Assembly (NCBI RefSeq): GCF_000321225.1
Contig: NW_004450398.1
Span: 1,401,198 to 1,465,197 of the forward strand
Source of the DNA: Odobenus rosmarus divergens
Taxonomy: Eukaryota > Chordata > Mammalia > Carnivora > Odobenidae
DNA: 64,000 bases
Direction of reading: 5' to 3'
Position 1 is the first letter of the stretch. The number at the start of each line of letters is the position of its first letter. The notes beneath the pieces are model-generated. The model was not told the DNA's origin. It did no database searches and saw nothing but the letters and a program-made list of their open reading frames with translations. A program made the position numbers and the translations under genes. This document shows, piece after piece, positions 30,591 through 41,475 of this stretch.

Positions 30591-31199
30591 TAGGGCTCAG
30601 AGTTCCCATTTCCTGGGTGGCTGCGAGGCCCCTCGAAGCAATGCTTGCAAAAGGGCTCTGTCAGCATGTCTGAGGCGGGGAGGGGTGGCCTACGAACAGC
30701 GGGGTGTGTGTGTGGGGCTTCTCCTTGGCTTCTCGGGCCTGCCCCCACCCAGCTGCTGTCAGGAGGCGCCGGCTTCAGAGCTGGGACGAAGTGGAGAGGC
30801 TGCTGGGAGCCCCAACCCCAGGCGGGGGGGGGGGGGGGGGGGGCTGGGGGCCCGATGGCTGCAGCTGAGCTCAGTCCTGGGGCTGCTGTGATGGATGAGA
30901 GGCTGGTTGGTGGAGGAAGTAGCTGCTCGGGCCAACAGCTGGCTGACACTGATGGACGGCAGAGGGAGCAGGGAGGACCGGAGAGGCCCGAGAGGCTGCA
31001 GAAGGCTAAAACCCAGATCCAGGACAAAGCTGCCCGGTGCTCAGCTAGAGGAGCAGCTGGGTGCCCATGGTAGGCTTGTGGGGTGGTGGGGGATTAGAGA
31101 CAGCACGGGCCTCCCAGCTGGATGACCCCGGGCACGGCTTGTCCCAGACACTCCTTCCTCGTATCCCATCACAAGGGCAACTTTAAACAGCCCATGAAC
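30591..31199. other. single-copy GC-rich noncoding DNA
   Basis: Surrounds the G20 tract. The purine-rich block 30950-31010 opens frames on both strands but lacks splice-site support. Confidence 0.4.
30824..30843. repeat. G20 homopolymer
   Basis: Twenty consecutive G residues, flanked by GGC and CTGGGGG. The length is unreliable in most sequencing data. It can form G-quadruplex structures. Confidence 0.85.
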
Positions 31200-31384
31200 T
31201 CCAACATCAGGCGCTCAGGGGACAGCACAGGGAGTGGGAAGGAGAGGTCTTTTCAGCAGTGGGGACAGCTGAGCTGTATCCCGAAAGCCAAGTGGTGGAC
31301 AAAAGTAAGGGTGAGTTTTTCCAGGAAGCAGGGGCAACGTGTGCAAAGGCCCAGATGCAAGAGTCACACAGGGTGAGAAGATAG
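31200..31384 (-). mobile_element. L2-like fragment
   Basis: GAGCTGTATCCCGAAAGCCA and CAACGTGTGCAAAGGCCCAG match antisense L2 segments found elsewhere in the window. Confidence 0.55.
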
Positions 31385-32415
31385 GTATATTACAATGATT
31401 TTATATGGGCATATATTGTAAAATGATCACTACAGTGAGTCTAGTTAACATCCATTACCACCCATGTAGTTACCATTTTTTTCTTGAGATGAGACCTTTT
31501 TTTTTTTTTTTTTGGAGAGAGAGCAAGAACATGTGGGGTGGGGAGGGGCAGAGGGAGGAGAGAGAAAGAATCCTAAGCAGGATCCACACTCAGCATGGAG
31601 CCTGAGGCGGGGCTTGATACCATGACCTTGAAATCAAGACCTGAGCTGAAATCAAGAGTCGGATGCTTAGCTGACGGAGCCACCTGGGTGCCCCAAGATG
31701 AGAACTCTGAAGATCTATTCTCTTAGCGACTTCAAAATATACAATAATGTGTTGTTAACTGGAGTCACAATGCTGTACATCACATCCCTGGGACTGACTT
31801 ATCTTATTACTGGAAATTTGTTCCTATTGACCACCTTCACCCATTTCACTCCCTGCCCCACCCCGGCTTCTGGCAACCCCCAACCTGTTCTCTGCATCTA
31901 TGAGCTCAGCGTTTTTAGATTCCACATATAAGTGAGATCATACAGTGTTTGTCTTTCTCTGACTTATCTCACTGAGTGTAATGCCCTCAAGGTCCCCCCA
32001 TGTCATCACAAATAGCAGGGTTTCCTTCTTTTTTTATATATAGTGGAATGGTATTATATATATATATATATATATTTCTCACATTTTCTTTATCCATTCA
32101 TCTGTTGATGGACACTTAGGTTGTTTCCATGTCTTGGCTGTTGGAATAATGCTGCAGTGAACATGGGGGTGCAGATATCTTTTCAAGGTAGTGGTTTTAT
32201 TTCCTTTGGATAAATACCCAGAAGTGGGATTGCTGGATCATATGGTAGTTCTGTTTTTTAATTTTTTGAGAAACCTCCATAGTATTTTCCATAACAGTGG
32301 CTCCAGTTTGCGTTCCCACCAACAGTGCACAGGGTCCCCTTTTCTCCACTTCCTCACCAACACTTGTTATTTCTCTCCCCACCCCCCTTTTATAATAGCC
32401 CTTCTAACAGATGTA
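31385..32415 (-). mobile_element. L1 LINE, 5'-truncated 3' part, split by a SINE
   Basis: Antisense 3' UTR (GCATATATTGTAAAATGATC), then ORF2 3' sequence (AAATACCCAGAAGTGGGATT, AACCTCCATAGTATTTTCCA). The minus frame at 32197-32382 includes CALLVGTQTGATVMENTMEV. The element stops near 32.41 kb. A (TA)n tract of about 20 bp has expanded at 32056-32074. Confidence 0.9.
31497..31695 (-). mobile_element. Can-SINE inserted in L1
   Basis: T18 tail at the left and CTGACGGAGCCACCTGGGTG at the right. The flanks GAGATGAGACC and AAGATGAGAAC look like a decayed duplication. Confidence 0.92.
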
Positions 32416-32690
32416 AGACTATTTTGAATGCTGGGCAGGGTGTGACTTTTATCCTGAAGGTGCTAGGGAGCCATGGAGTGTTGCAAGCCGGGGAGTGATT
32501 CATGAGATCTGTGTTCTAGAAAAAGAACCCTGGTTGCAGTTTGGAGGGTAGACTGGAGAGGAGATGTGGGCCATTTGAAGGATGAGACACTAATTCGAGA
32601 GAGAGGCTAGCCCGGGCAGGGAGCCAGGGGTGGGTGGGCAGAAATGACGGTATTTTGGATGCACAACAGACAAGGCTCAGGGATGGTAAT
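32416..32690 (-). mobile_element. L2-like fragment
   Basis: TGACTTTTATCCTGAAGGTG, GGGAGCCATGGAGTGTTGCA and GAACCCTGGTTGCAGTTTGG are antisense L2 body landmarks. Confidence 0.6.
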
Positions 32691-33437
32691 TTTCTGGGCA
32701 GATGTTACCACCAAGAGGCACAGATGTTCTGGTCACTGGCCATTTAGCTGGGTCATTCTTCCGCACTCAGCATGGGCTACAAAGACAGCCATGAGGAAAG
32801 GACTCTGCCACTGACCAGGAGTGGGGAGTGTGGAAGAGAACAGGACACCAGAGCCACACATGGGGCGCTTTTCTATGCTCAGTGGTTTGCGGCGCACGTT
32901 ACCCACATCTGATCCTAATCACAACCAAGAGGAGGGTGTTAATATTAATATACATGGTGTGTGGTGTTGGAATTTAGGCTGGTGGCTATATTTGGGGAGG
33001 AGAAAGGAAGCGAGCAGTGATTGGGGGTGAGAAGGATGGGGTTTTCTGGGATGCCGACAGTGTTCCAGTTCTTGCCCCGGCTAGTTCACGAGTGTGCTTT
33101 CTTTGTGCCGACTCATTGAGCTGTGACTTGAAGATGTGTGCCTTTCCTTTTTTCTGTAAGGGTTTTATGCCTCAACCAAAAATAAAGACATAAAGAATGT
33201 GTTATATTGCATTTTACAAACGACAAAGCACTGGGTTAAGTTTTGATGGGGTCAGGGGCACACTTAAGGTTCCATTAGTAAGTGGAAGAGCCGAGATCGG
33301 AACCCAGGAGTGCCCAAATCTGGAAACTTGGTTCGGTCTCCCTCTTGGTGACTTTCAACCGAGCTGCCCTTCCTCAAGTGACCTGCAGGGGGAGAAAGAG
33401 AGCAAGGGAAGAGCCACGGGGGTTAAGAGGCACCCTG
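32691..33437 (-). mobile_element. single-copy DNA with two degenerate MIRs
   Basis: Positions 32880-32955 (a weak MIR) and 33205-33365 (GCATTTTACAAACGACAAAG, AGCCGAGATCGGAACCCAGG) are worn antisense MIR pieces. The remainder is unclassified. Confidence 0.5.
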
Positions 33438-33451
33438 CCAGAAGGGGGCGC
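33438..33451 (+). promoter_or_regulatory. CTCF-like core motif
   Basis: CCAGAAGGGGGCGC fits the CTCF core CCASYAGRKGGCRS at 13 of 14 positions. It lies in a short CpG-containing GC patch (33430-33490, with GGGCGGCGGGCGCGGGG following). Among sites I noticed it is the closest match, but motif presence alone does not show binding. Confidence 0.45.
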
Positions 33452-33499
33452 TGCTGTCACGGGCGGCGGGCGCGGGGAAGGGAGGCAGGCAGGACAGGG

Positions 33500-33937
33500 C
33501 ATGCCCCAGGGAGTCAGCTCTTACTCCATTTTACAAGGAGGACTCCGAGGGCCTGGGAGCAGGAAGGAATCTCCCAAGGGGTAAACTAGCATCGCAGGAT
33601 TCCCCCGGTCCGGTGCTCTGGTGGGGGAACCTGAGCTGCATTTCCCAGGTTTGAGGGCACCAGGTAGCACATAGAGGTCAAGAGTAGGGTCCGGGAGTCC
33701 CAGCTCTGCCCTTAGGAGTAAGCCCTTCTGGTTTCACTGATCCCTGCCCAGCTCTGCTAGGAGGCAGGGGGATGATGGAGATGAGCCTCAGGGCACGATC
33801 CAGGGAGAGAGCCAAGACTCCCTGAATGAACCGTCCAGGCTTCTCCCCATGGGTGGGCACCCAGCACGCCCTGTATAAAGAGTGGGGGGAGGGGCGATGC
33901 CAGGTGGCGCCCTTCAGGCGAGGTGTCCTGCAGCTCA
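33500..33937. other. single-copy DNA with a MIR scrap
   Basis: CTCCATTTTACAAGGAGGAC at 33525-33544 is an antisense MIR core. The rest has no repeat call. Confidence 0.45.
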
Positions 33938-34170
33938 TCTCTTGACCTTTTTTTTTAACATTTTTTTTAAATGTTTTATTTATTTATTCATGAGAGTCAG
34001 AGAGAGAGAGAGAGAGAGAGAGAGGCAGAGGCAGAGGGAGAAGCAGGCTCCCCACCTAGCAGGGAGCCCGATGCGGGACTCGATCCTAGGACCCTGGGAT
34101 CATGACCTGAGCCGAAGGCAGACACTTAACCATCTGAGCCACCCAGGCGCCCCTTTCTCTTGACCTTTTT
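33938..34170 (-). mobile_element. Can-SINE with 15-bp duplication and (AG)n
   Basis: TCTCTTGACCTTTTT flanks the element exactly at 33938-33952 and 34156-34170. A (GA)n run of about 12 units at 34000-34023 has grown inside the SINE body. Confidence 0.96.
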
Positions 34171-34619
34171 AATTTCCTAACTCGAGGTGCAGGAGCCAGG
34201 GGGAGGCCTCTGAAGTTACCCGTGGGGTTCCAGCCCCCCACCCATGATGCCCCATGGGTAGAAGGCAGAGGATCCGTGCTGGTATAATTGCCCCCCTTCC
34301 GTGGCCTGGGTTTCTTCCTGCTCACCAGCAGTGAGCTTTAGCAAGCACAACCTCGGGGAGGCAGGTGGGAAGCTGGTGGGTTCAAACTCTATGCAGCTGC
34401 CTCCCACACGGTGTGACCCTGGGGCTCTGTAGTCACCTCTCTGAGCCTTGCTTGTAAACTGGGGAGGCTGAGCCCCATTTTTGCCAGAAGGCAGCCTCTT
34501 GTGTGAAATGAAAATGCCCCCCACAGGCCTGGCACACAGAGGGGACTCTCTTTCCTCTGGCAGACCCCGTTTGGCCAGCTGGAGTCTGCAGTGATGAGAG
34601 CCAGAATTTAGGGCTTTGC
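34171..34619 (+). mobile_element. single-copy DNA with a MIR fragment
   Basis: Positions 34385-34540 carry a worn sense MIR (GGTGTGACCCTGGGGCTCTG, GTCACCTCTCTGAGCCTTGC). The flanking sequence is unclassified. Confidence 0.55.
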
Positions 34620-35065
34620 TGACAATTAATTTTTTTTTTTAATTGGGAGAGGGGTAAATCTCCTTGCAGATTTCCAAATAATTTGCCTTGATCAGCTCAG
34701 TGAGAAGGACAACACCAACGGCGATAGGTCATCTTGAAGGCATATACCCTTTGTCACATATACTGTGATGAAATGGTCTTTCTTCTCAGTGGTCTTCTTT
34801 CCCAAATGCACGACCCCGTTCTGATCATGAGGAAGACATCAGACAAATCCCGATTGAGGGACATTCTGCAAATGCATGACGAATACTTCTCAAAACTGTC
34901 AAGGTGATCAAAATAGGGAAAGTCTGAGAGCGTCCCCGCCCAGAGGAGCCCAAGGACGCATGACGATTACATGTAAAATATGTAAAATGTGCTGTCCCGG
35001 CTGGGATCCTGGAAACAGCAAAGGGACATTAGGAAAAACTAAGGAAATCCCAATAAAGCACCGAC
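34620..35065 (+). mobile_element. old L1M 3' UTR
   Basis: GAAGACATCAGACAAATCCC, GATTGAGGGACATTCTGCAA, CTTCTCAAAACTGTCAAGGT, GAGGAGCCCAAGGACGCATG and GGAAATCCCAATAAAGCACC are landmarks in order of a placental L1M 3' end. It is moderately diverged. The terminal AATAAAG resembles a polyadenylation signal. Confidence 0.82.
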
Positions 35066-36039
35066 TGTGAGTCCAGACTCACGGGTGTGAGTCTGCAACA
35101 TTCTGAACCGTACTCACAGTCTCCAAGTCTCAAGTCTATTAAAATTTCAAGGTTATTAAGAAAATTCTTGAGAGTGGCCGTGAGATTGCTAACTTCTTAT
35201 TTTCACTAATGAGCACATTAAAAACCTCACCAAGCCATTACCCGCCTCCCGGGGTTTCAGAAAAAGAAGGATGTTCGCAACAGCAGGAAGGCCTCCTGTC
35301 TCTGAAGAAAGGGTGAGACTTGACAGGGAGTGAGTCCAGATTAGCAAAGAATTCAGACTCTTCATTTTTCTCATCTTGCTGAGGACCCATGAGAAGTTGG
35401 GGTTTGGCATCGGCCCTGGAGGATGTGGGCAGAATGAGAGATGGTTAAAGATCATGGGCCAAAACCAGCAACCACCCAACAAAGGAAGGGGGAGGTTCTG
35501 TAGTGCGGGGTGCTCGGGGGGCAGAGCTAAGTGGCAGGGCTGGCAGGTGATAAGGCTCCAGAGCCAGCAGGGTGACCGACTCTCCCGACTTGCCTGGGAT
35601 GGAGGGGGTTTCCTGGACACGGGGCCTTCGGTTTATAACCGGGACAGTGCTAAAAGAATAAAATAAAATTTTAAAAGCCGGGATGGTCTTGGGTGAGCCG
35701 GGTTGGATAGTCACACCTAACCAGGCAGGTGGGCTGGGCGGTAGTAGAGAGCTCAGGCTTGTCCTAGGGGGATGGCACCAGCCTTCAGCAGCTGTCCCCA
35801 ACCTCCTAGAAGGAGAGAGGCAGGGTCTATTTGGCCAGATCTTGTGATTCCTATTATTTATTTGTTTATTTATTTATTTTTTCAGAAGAAGCTAGAAAGT
35901 TTTTTAGAAAACACACCAACTTCCAAGTTTCAAATGTAGGCAGCTAATTCAAACAACTGTGGAATACTCTCCAGGCAAAACCAAACAGTGCGTTCCATGG
36001 TGGCCCCCAGGTGGCCAGTTTGAGACCTCTGGGAGTGGC
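35066..36039. other. single-copy noncoding DNA
   Basis: Includes a (TTTA)n-type tract at 35853-35880. CGGTTTATAACCGGGACAGT at 35629-35648 is a local near-palindrome (GGTTTATAACC). No exon recognised. Confidence 0.45.
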
Positions 36040-36195
36040 TCTGATTTGCATCCTTGAGCTGTCCTGTGGCTCTTCTGAGCCTCAGTTTCCCTGATTGTGA
36101 GATGGGAACCATTTTGCCTCCAATAGGGCTGTGGGATCTGTCTGCAAGGCAGGTGCTCGGGCTGACACCTAGGAAGACCTCAGTCAATGGGAGTT
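36040..36195 (+). mobile_element. MIR SINE fragment
   Basis: CTGAGCCTCAGTTTCCCTGA then TTGTGAGATGGGAACCATTT is the sense MIR core. Confidence 0.82.
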
Positions 36196-36655
36196 AATCA
36201 GAAAACATGCAAACGGCCACCACAGGAACGTCCATCGCCAGATGAATGGATACAGTGTGGTCTGTCCATACAATGGAATATTATTCGGTCTTTCAGAGGA
36301 ATGAAGCGCTTACACATGCTCTAAAACAGGTGAATCTTGAAATCACAGTGCTACGTGAAAGAAGCCGGTCCTTAAAGATCATGTACGATTTATAGGAAAT
36401 GTTCAGAAGAGGCAAATCCATCAAGGCGGAAATGAGCCAGTGGTTTCCGGGGGTAGGGGTTGTTGGGGCAAAACCGGAGTGGGAGGCAGTTGCTAATGGG
36501 TATGGATTTTTGGGAAGGGTGATGAAAATGTTCTAGCGTGGATGGTGGTGATCTTTGCACAACTCTGCGAAAAGCCACTGAGTTGTACACTGTAAATTGG
36601 CGAATCGTCTGGTGTGTGAATGAGATTCCAATTAAGCTGTTAAAGAAAAGCAAAT
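36196..36655 (+). mobile_element. old L1M 3' part
   Basis: CAATGGAATATTATTCGGTC, GAGCCAGTGGTTTCCGGGGG and GATGAAAATGTTCTAGCGTG lead to GAGTTGTACACTGTAAATTG and GTTAAAGAAAAG. This is the same 3' end as at 21.9 and 38.8 kb, here with more of the upstream part. Confidence 0.8.
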
Positions 36656-37114
36656 AAGCCACGAACACAGCTCATCCTCCTTCCAGCCCTGCTCCAGCTC
36701 CCTGTGCAGCCTGGAGCAACGCGCTCCCCCTCTCTGGGCCTCAGTTGGAGAACTCAGGTGTTGAATCAAGTACGTCCTGAGCATGCATCCAACAGATAGC
36801 TTCTTTTATTGTAACAGATGGTCACATATTCACCAGGGCCACGTGCCCCCCCCAGACCCGGGATAATATGGGCCATGGGTAGCCCGTCAGCTTGGAAGCT
36901 AGTCATTCCACCCTTGTCTGACAGACTGCAGAGAGACTGGGAGGAGCCAATAGGATCCCAGCGGAGACACAGATATTTGCTGTTGACAGTAGACATGTCA
37001 ACAGATGTGACGGAAGAATTTGCCAGCATTTGTTGCCTGTTTACCAAAACTCCCGCAGTGAAGTTCACCTTCAGTTCCCAGAAGGGGTGGATGGGTGGCT
37101 GGGGGTGGGGGGAG
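36656..37114. other. single-copy noncoding DNA
   Basis: Not classified. It opens a 197-residue minus-strand frame together with the downstream MIR, but that frame crosses repeat DNA. Confidence 0.4.
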
Positions 37115-37395
37115 GCGCTGCTTGGCTTGGAGTCAGGGACGCCTGGCTCTGATGTCTGCTTTCCTGCTGTGTGGCCTGGGGCAAGTCGCTTGATCTCTCT
37201 GAGCTTCAGAAGTCTGAAAGGGAGATGGTAATACCTACCTCCCAGAGTGGTGGCAGGGATCCAGGATGATAATGTGTAGAGAGTCTTTACTGTGGGGTCA
37301 GCGCCACATAGGGACCCCAACGAGGGCAGCGCTTCTGATTCCTTAACCTCTCTAGACATCTATTTCCCCATCTGTAATCTGACAGGATTTATCTG
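37115..37395 (+). mobile_element. MIR SINE plus a second MIR core
   Basis: CTTGGAGTCAGGGACGCCTG, GGGGCAAGTCGCTTGATCTC and GGTAATACCTACCTCCCAGA are a long sense MIR. TTAACCTCTCTAGACATCTA at 37342-37361 starts a second partial core. Confidence 0.85.
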
Positions 37396-37398
37396 GAT

Positions 37399-37605
37399 CA
37401 GTGGTCCTCAACCGATTTCCCCTCCCCTCCCCCAGAGACATTTTTGGTTGTCACAACTGGTGAGGGGTAAGGGGGAAGTGCCATTGACATCGAGTGGGCA
37501 GAGACCAGAGATGCTGCTAAACATCCCATGGTGCCCAGGACAGCCCCCACAGCAGGGAACGATCCAGCCCCAGATGTCCATATGGCTGATACTGGGAAAC
37601 CCTGG
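37399..37605 (+). mobile_element. MER20
   Basis: CAGTGGTCCTCAACCGATTT, GAGACATTTTTGGTTGTCAC, GATGCTGCTAAACATCCCAT and GGGAAACCCTGG mark an almost full-length element, better preserved than the copy at 0.5 kb. Confidence 0.93.
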
Positions 37606-38244
37606 ACCAAGATCGCCTCTAAATTTCCCTTCAGCTCTAGAAGATATTGGGGTTTGATCGGCGTTGTTCTGGGGCATGCAGTCTGCAGGCTTGGGCCCCA
37701 AACACCTCTTCTCGCCTCCTGTGGGCTGGTTTCCCTGTCTCAGATTCAGTGTGGGCAAACATCGCATGGCACCCGGCCAGCCCCACTGCCATGTCTGTCC
37801 CCCACGGGGAGAAGACGGGGTCCTTCATTCCATGACACAAGAAGGGGGTGTGCAGGCCGCTGGCCGTCCAGCAGCTGTCAGGAGGGCTCCACAGTCCGCG
37901 GGGGCTCGAAGCCCGCCGCTGAAGCTGGAGTGTTGTTCCATCCCCTGCTTGACTGTGTTGCGTTTTCCTTGGCGATTCCAAGACCACCATGCCGTGGGCA
38001 CCAGTGTCAGGACTCTCCTCCGGTGATAGGCAACAGATGTGACCTGACCACCAGCTTGGTTTTCTCAGCCCCCGGATGCAGTTGCCAGAAAGTTGCCATC
38101 TGATGATTCTTCACTTCCCCAAAGCATACAGCTCTCCCTCTCCCTTTCCTCCCCTGCCTCCCCCCCGGGGTGGGGGGGGGGCTGTTCCGGCGACCCCGGA
38201 GGGTAGCAGTCTCGACAGTAATACTCACCGATGAGGAACATTTG
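37606..38244. other. single-copy noncoding DNA
   Basis: Contains C6G4 and G9-like runs at 38160-38182. Several overlapping frames reflect composition. No repeat recognised. Confidence 0.4.
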
Positions 38245-38425
38245 TATGTCCTTTGCTGTGCACCACGCCTCGTGCTAAGTGTTTTATACGCGTCCACCCG
38301 TCTAATCTTCACAAGCACTTAGGAGGTTCGATTATTAGTCCACTTTGCGGATGAGAAAACCAAGAGATAGTTTCTTGTCCAGATCATACCGTGATTAGGT
38401 ACTCCCCCCAGATTGGGGTGGCTTT
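38245..38425 (-). mobile_element. MIR SINE
   Basis: CGTGCTAAGTGTTTTATACG, TCTTCACAAGCACTTAGGAG and CCACTTTGCGGATGAGAAAA are antisense MIR landmarks. Confidence 0.82.
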
Positions 38426-38659
38426 TTAGCTCACCCCCGATGTGCCCAGGTGAGCTGGTGCACACAGGCCAATGCTCCGGGGGGTCCCGTTTTCTGATCA
38501 TCTCAGAAGGTTAAAACCTGGTGACAGGCCTGGAATTCTGGGCTCTTCTGCCCTCTTGGCCTAGACCCTTCCCTGGAGGCCTGGGCAGCATCTTGGAGGT
38601 AGGGGGGGAGAATCCTACAGCCCCAGGACATCTCAGCCGGCACCCCCTTCTGGGATCAG

Positions 38660-38950
38660 CACCCGAATTGCATGACTCCATTTATACGAAATGTCCGGAA
38701 TAGGTAAATGCATAGAGACTGGGGATTCGGAGTAGTGGTTGCTAAGGCTGGGGTGAGCTGGGTAAGGGAGAGGGAGGTGATAGCTAAAGGGTTCCTTTTG
38801 GGGGTACTGAAGATGTTCTAAAATTGATGGTGCTGATGGTTGCACACCTTTGTGAACAGACTAAACACCATTGCGACGTGCATTTAAAGGGGTGAGTTGT
38901 GTGGTATATGAATTGTATTGTGATAAAGCTGTTAAAAAAAAAAAAAAAAG
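38660..38950 (+). mobile_element. old L1M 3' end
   Basis: GATTCGGAGTAGTGGTTGCT, ATGTTCTAAAATTGATGGTG, GTGTGGTATATGAATTGTAT and an A16 tail define another copy of the 3' end seen at 36.5 kb. Confidence 0.8.
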
Positions 38951-39499
38951 ATTCCAAGGCTCCTGGCTGAGCCAGGCCCATTGTGCAGGTATTTTTTTTA
39001 AATGTGACATACTTGTCCTCCAGGGGGCTGTGTTTGGCTGGTGAAAAATCAGGGCATTTTTATTCCTGTTCTGCGTTCTGTAGTTACATAAATTCCTGAA
39101 TCTGCCTTGCTCGTCGCAGGCGCCAACATTTCACCTGTGCACTGCTACTTGCTCAGGCTCAGCCTAGCTGTTGCGGTGCTGTCTGTCCCTCAGCATCAGT
39201 CCCAGTCTTGTTTCACTCTTTAAAAGGGGCTCCCGAGGGGTTGGGGGGATCAGGTGGGGCCACTGCAGGAGACTGTACATGTGAATAGAGGGATCAGGTA
39301 ACCCCCGTGCTGGGACAGCCAGGGCTCCGGAAAACAGCCTGGGGCAAGAGGGACATGAGAAGGCATGGTGACCCGAGCTCTGAGGCCTGGGCTCCGACCC
39401 CAGAGGAGACACAGGGAGAGTGGGAGAAACACCGGCTTCTTGCACAGGGTCTGAGAAAGGAGGTGGGCTCAGTCAACTGCTGCAGCTGGGTGCAGAGGG
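38951..39499. other. single-copy noncoding DNA
   Basis: No family recognised. The purine-rich stretch 39390-39470 has no splice support. Confidence 0.4.
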
Positions 39500-39915
39500 A
39501 ACGAGTAGGCTCTGGAGACCACTGGGTTCGAATCCCCCCTCTATCAGCCCCCAAATGTAGACTCTGGGCAAGTGGTCTCCGTTTATCAAGGCTCAGATTC
39601 CACATCTGTTAAATGGAGCTACCAACAGCCCGTATCTTGTAAGTTTGTTGTAAGAAAATTGAAGGCCGTGATGTGTTCTAAGCCCTTGGCAGGCGGCCAG
39701 GGTGGTTTACTATCAGTTGGAATGCTGTGGGTGAGGCTCTGGAGTTCCAGCCCTGAAGGAATTCTGGCCTGCTGTGTGACCGTGGGCAAAGCCCTCAACC
39801 TCTCTGAGCCCTGTTTCTACATCTGTAAAGTGGTGATAACTGTCCTCCGCACATCACAGGGGTGCTGATGGGGAATTAAGTGGCACCCAGCAGAGTGTAG
39901 GCACCTGGTGCACCC
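39500..39915 (+). mobile_element. two tandem MIR SINEs
   Basis: The first copy (39500-39690) has GGGTTCGAATCCCCCCTCTA and GGCTCAGATTCCACATCTGT. The second (39735-39915) has GGCTCTGGAGTTCCAGCCCT, GTGACCGTGGGCAAAGCCCT and CTACATCTGTAAAGTGGTGA. Confidence 0.85.
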
Positions 39916-40394
39916 AGCGATTCTTGAAATCCTAATTTGGTCCTGCCCCCCCCGCCCCCACTCCTGGCACGTCGGTCCAGACCACACACCACAATCCAAT
40001 CCTCTCCTCTTTCCAGCTTGCTTGCTTCATCCCTCCCCAGCAGTGTCTTTCCCGTAAGCAGCCTTGCTGTTAGCTGAGCTGAGGACGGGGGGCGGGGCTG
40101 GCTTTGGAACACCTGTCCTGGTGCCATGGTTGGAAATGAGGTGCTCTAGCCCCTGGCTGTGACTCAGCAGCTGGGATGCTACTTCCTGTCCCATGGGGGC
40201 TAGAGGCAAGTCAAAGAGGAAGTCTTCTAGAGCCGTGTCTGCATGGCGTGTGTGTCCCTTTGTCCTTACAGAACATAGCATAGTAATAACCTCAGCTGTG
40301 CAGGTGACTCTGGCTCTGTCTCCCACGATGCATGTGACCTGTGAAGTCACCTCAGATGAGCTTCAGTTTCCCAGACTACAGAACTTGCATCGGG
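39916..40394. other. single-copy noncoding DNA
   Basis: A weak MIR-like trace (GAGCTTCAGTTTCCCAGACT at 40358-40377) is the only repeat sign. Confidence 0.4.
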
Positions 40395-40924
40395 ACGAGA
40401 CCCCATTTGTTCATTTGTTCATTCACCGATCTGTGCCTTCGTGGTCGTCCCACCAACATCTGTTGAGCACCTACTGGTGTACCTGCCGGGTACTGGGCTA
40501 ACTGGCAGGATCCAGCTGTGAACACCTGGAGGAGGGCCACGTGCTGGGTCCCGTGAGGAGTTGCCCGTGGGCTGAAACCTGCAGCATGGGAAGGAGCCGG
40601 CCGTACGGGGTGTTGGAGGAAGAACATTCTGGGCAGCCGAGCAGCAAGTGCAAAGACCCTGAGGCAGGATGGGGTTTGTGTTGTCAGAGCTCACTGGAGG
40701 GTGAGGGATCTTCGTGGGCAGGAGGAGGGAGTGGGGAGATCAGCTGGGGCCCCCAAGACAGCCTGGGGTGCTGTGCTTCATCCTCGGACTCCTGAGGAAG
40801 CCATTGTGGGACCCTTGCTGGAGAGGGACTTGACTGGATCTCTCAGACATTTGCTGTGGGGCCTCTGGTGTCCTACCCACTGCGCCGGGCTCTGGATACA
40901 GACGATGACTAAGGGAGTTAGATA
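40395..40924 (-). mobile_element. L2 LINE 3' region
   Basis: TTCATTTGTTCATTCACCGA, CATCTGTTGAGCACCTACTG, then GAGCAGCAAGTGCAAAGACC and GAGGCAGGATGGGG follow the antisense L2 order over about 500 bp. Confidence 0.72.
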
Positions 40925-41140
40925 GTGCTGAGCGCGTGCTCTGTGCCAAGGACCACAGTAAGCCCTGATGTTAATATATGTGTGCCTATGTGTGTATTTT
41001 AATTTTAAAAAAGCCCCACTTCAACCTCATAATGACTCTGACATAGGCCTATCATTATCCCCATTCTAAAGGTGGGGAAACTGAGGCACAGCGAAATCAA
41101 GTGGCTTGCCCCAGGTCCCTTGGTAGTGAGGGAAGGGATT
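40925..41140 (-). mobile_element. MIR SINE with an AT-rich insertion
   Basis: GAGCGCGTGCTCTGTGCCAA, GGTGGGGAAACTGAGGCACA and AAGTGGCTTGCCCCAGGTCC are antisense MIR. About 45 unrelated AT-rich bases near 40970-41010 separate the parts. Confidence 0.82.
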
Positions 41141-41304
41141 GGAGAAAGGGGCTGAGTGTTGTCAGGATTGGGGTGGCTGGGGGCACCTCCCGGGTGTCTG
41201 GCTGGGTGACTGGTGATTGGTGATGCCCACAGCGGCATGGGTTCTCCCTGAGTCTCTGTATTGGGGTGCTGTGTTTGGGTTTCTGGCCCTTCCTCCAAGA
41301 GGCA

Positions 41305-41475
41305 GCATGGAGTGGTTGTCCAGAATACAGGCCCGGAGCTGTGTGACTTTGGGCCAGTCACATAACCTCTCTGTGCTTCAGTTTACTTATTTGTAAAATA
41401 GGGACCCTTGAGGGTCTGTAGGGATTAAATGAGCTAATGCCTGTCTGGTACCTGCTCTTGGAACCTGCTCGAATT
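41305..41475 (+). mobile_element. MIR SINE
   Basis: GCTGTGTGACTTTGGGCCAG, CATAACCTCTCTGTGCTTCA and TTTGTAAAATAGGGACCCTT are sense MIR landmarks. Confidence 0.9.

Noticed and set aside
35630..35660. GGTTTATAACC near-palindrome as a regulatory site
   Set aside because: It is short, isolated and AT-centred, and no known binding site is implied.
36766..37359. 197-residue minus-strand frame
   Set aside because: About half of it is reverse-strand MIR sequence, and no motif is recognisable.
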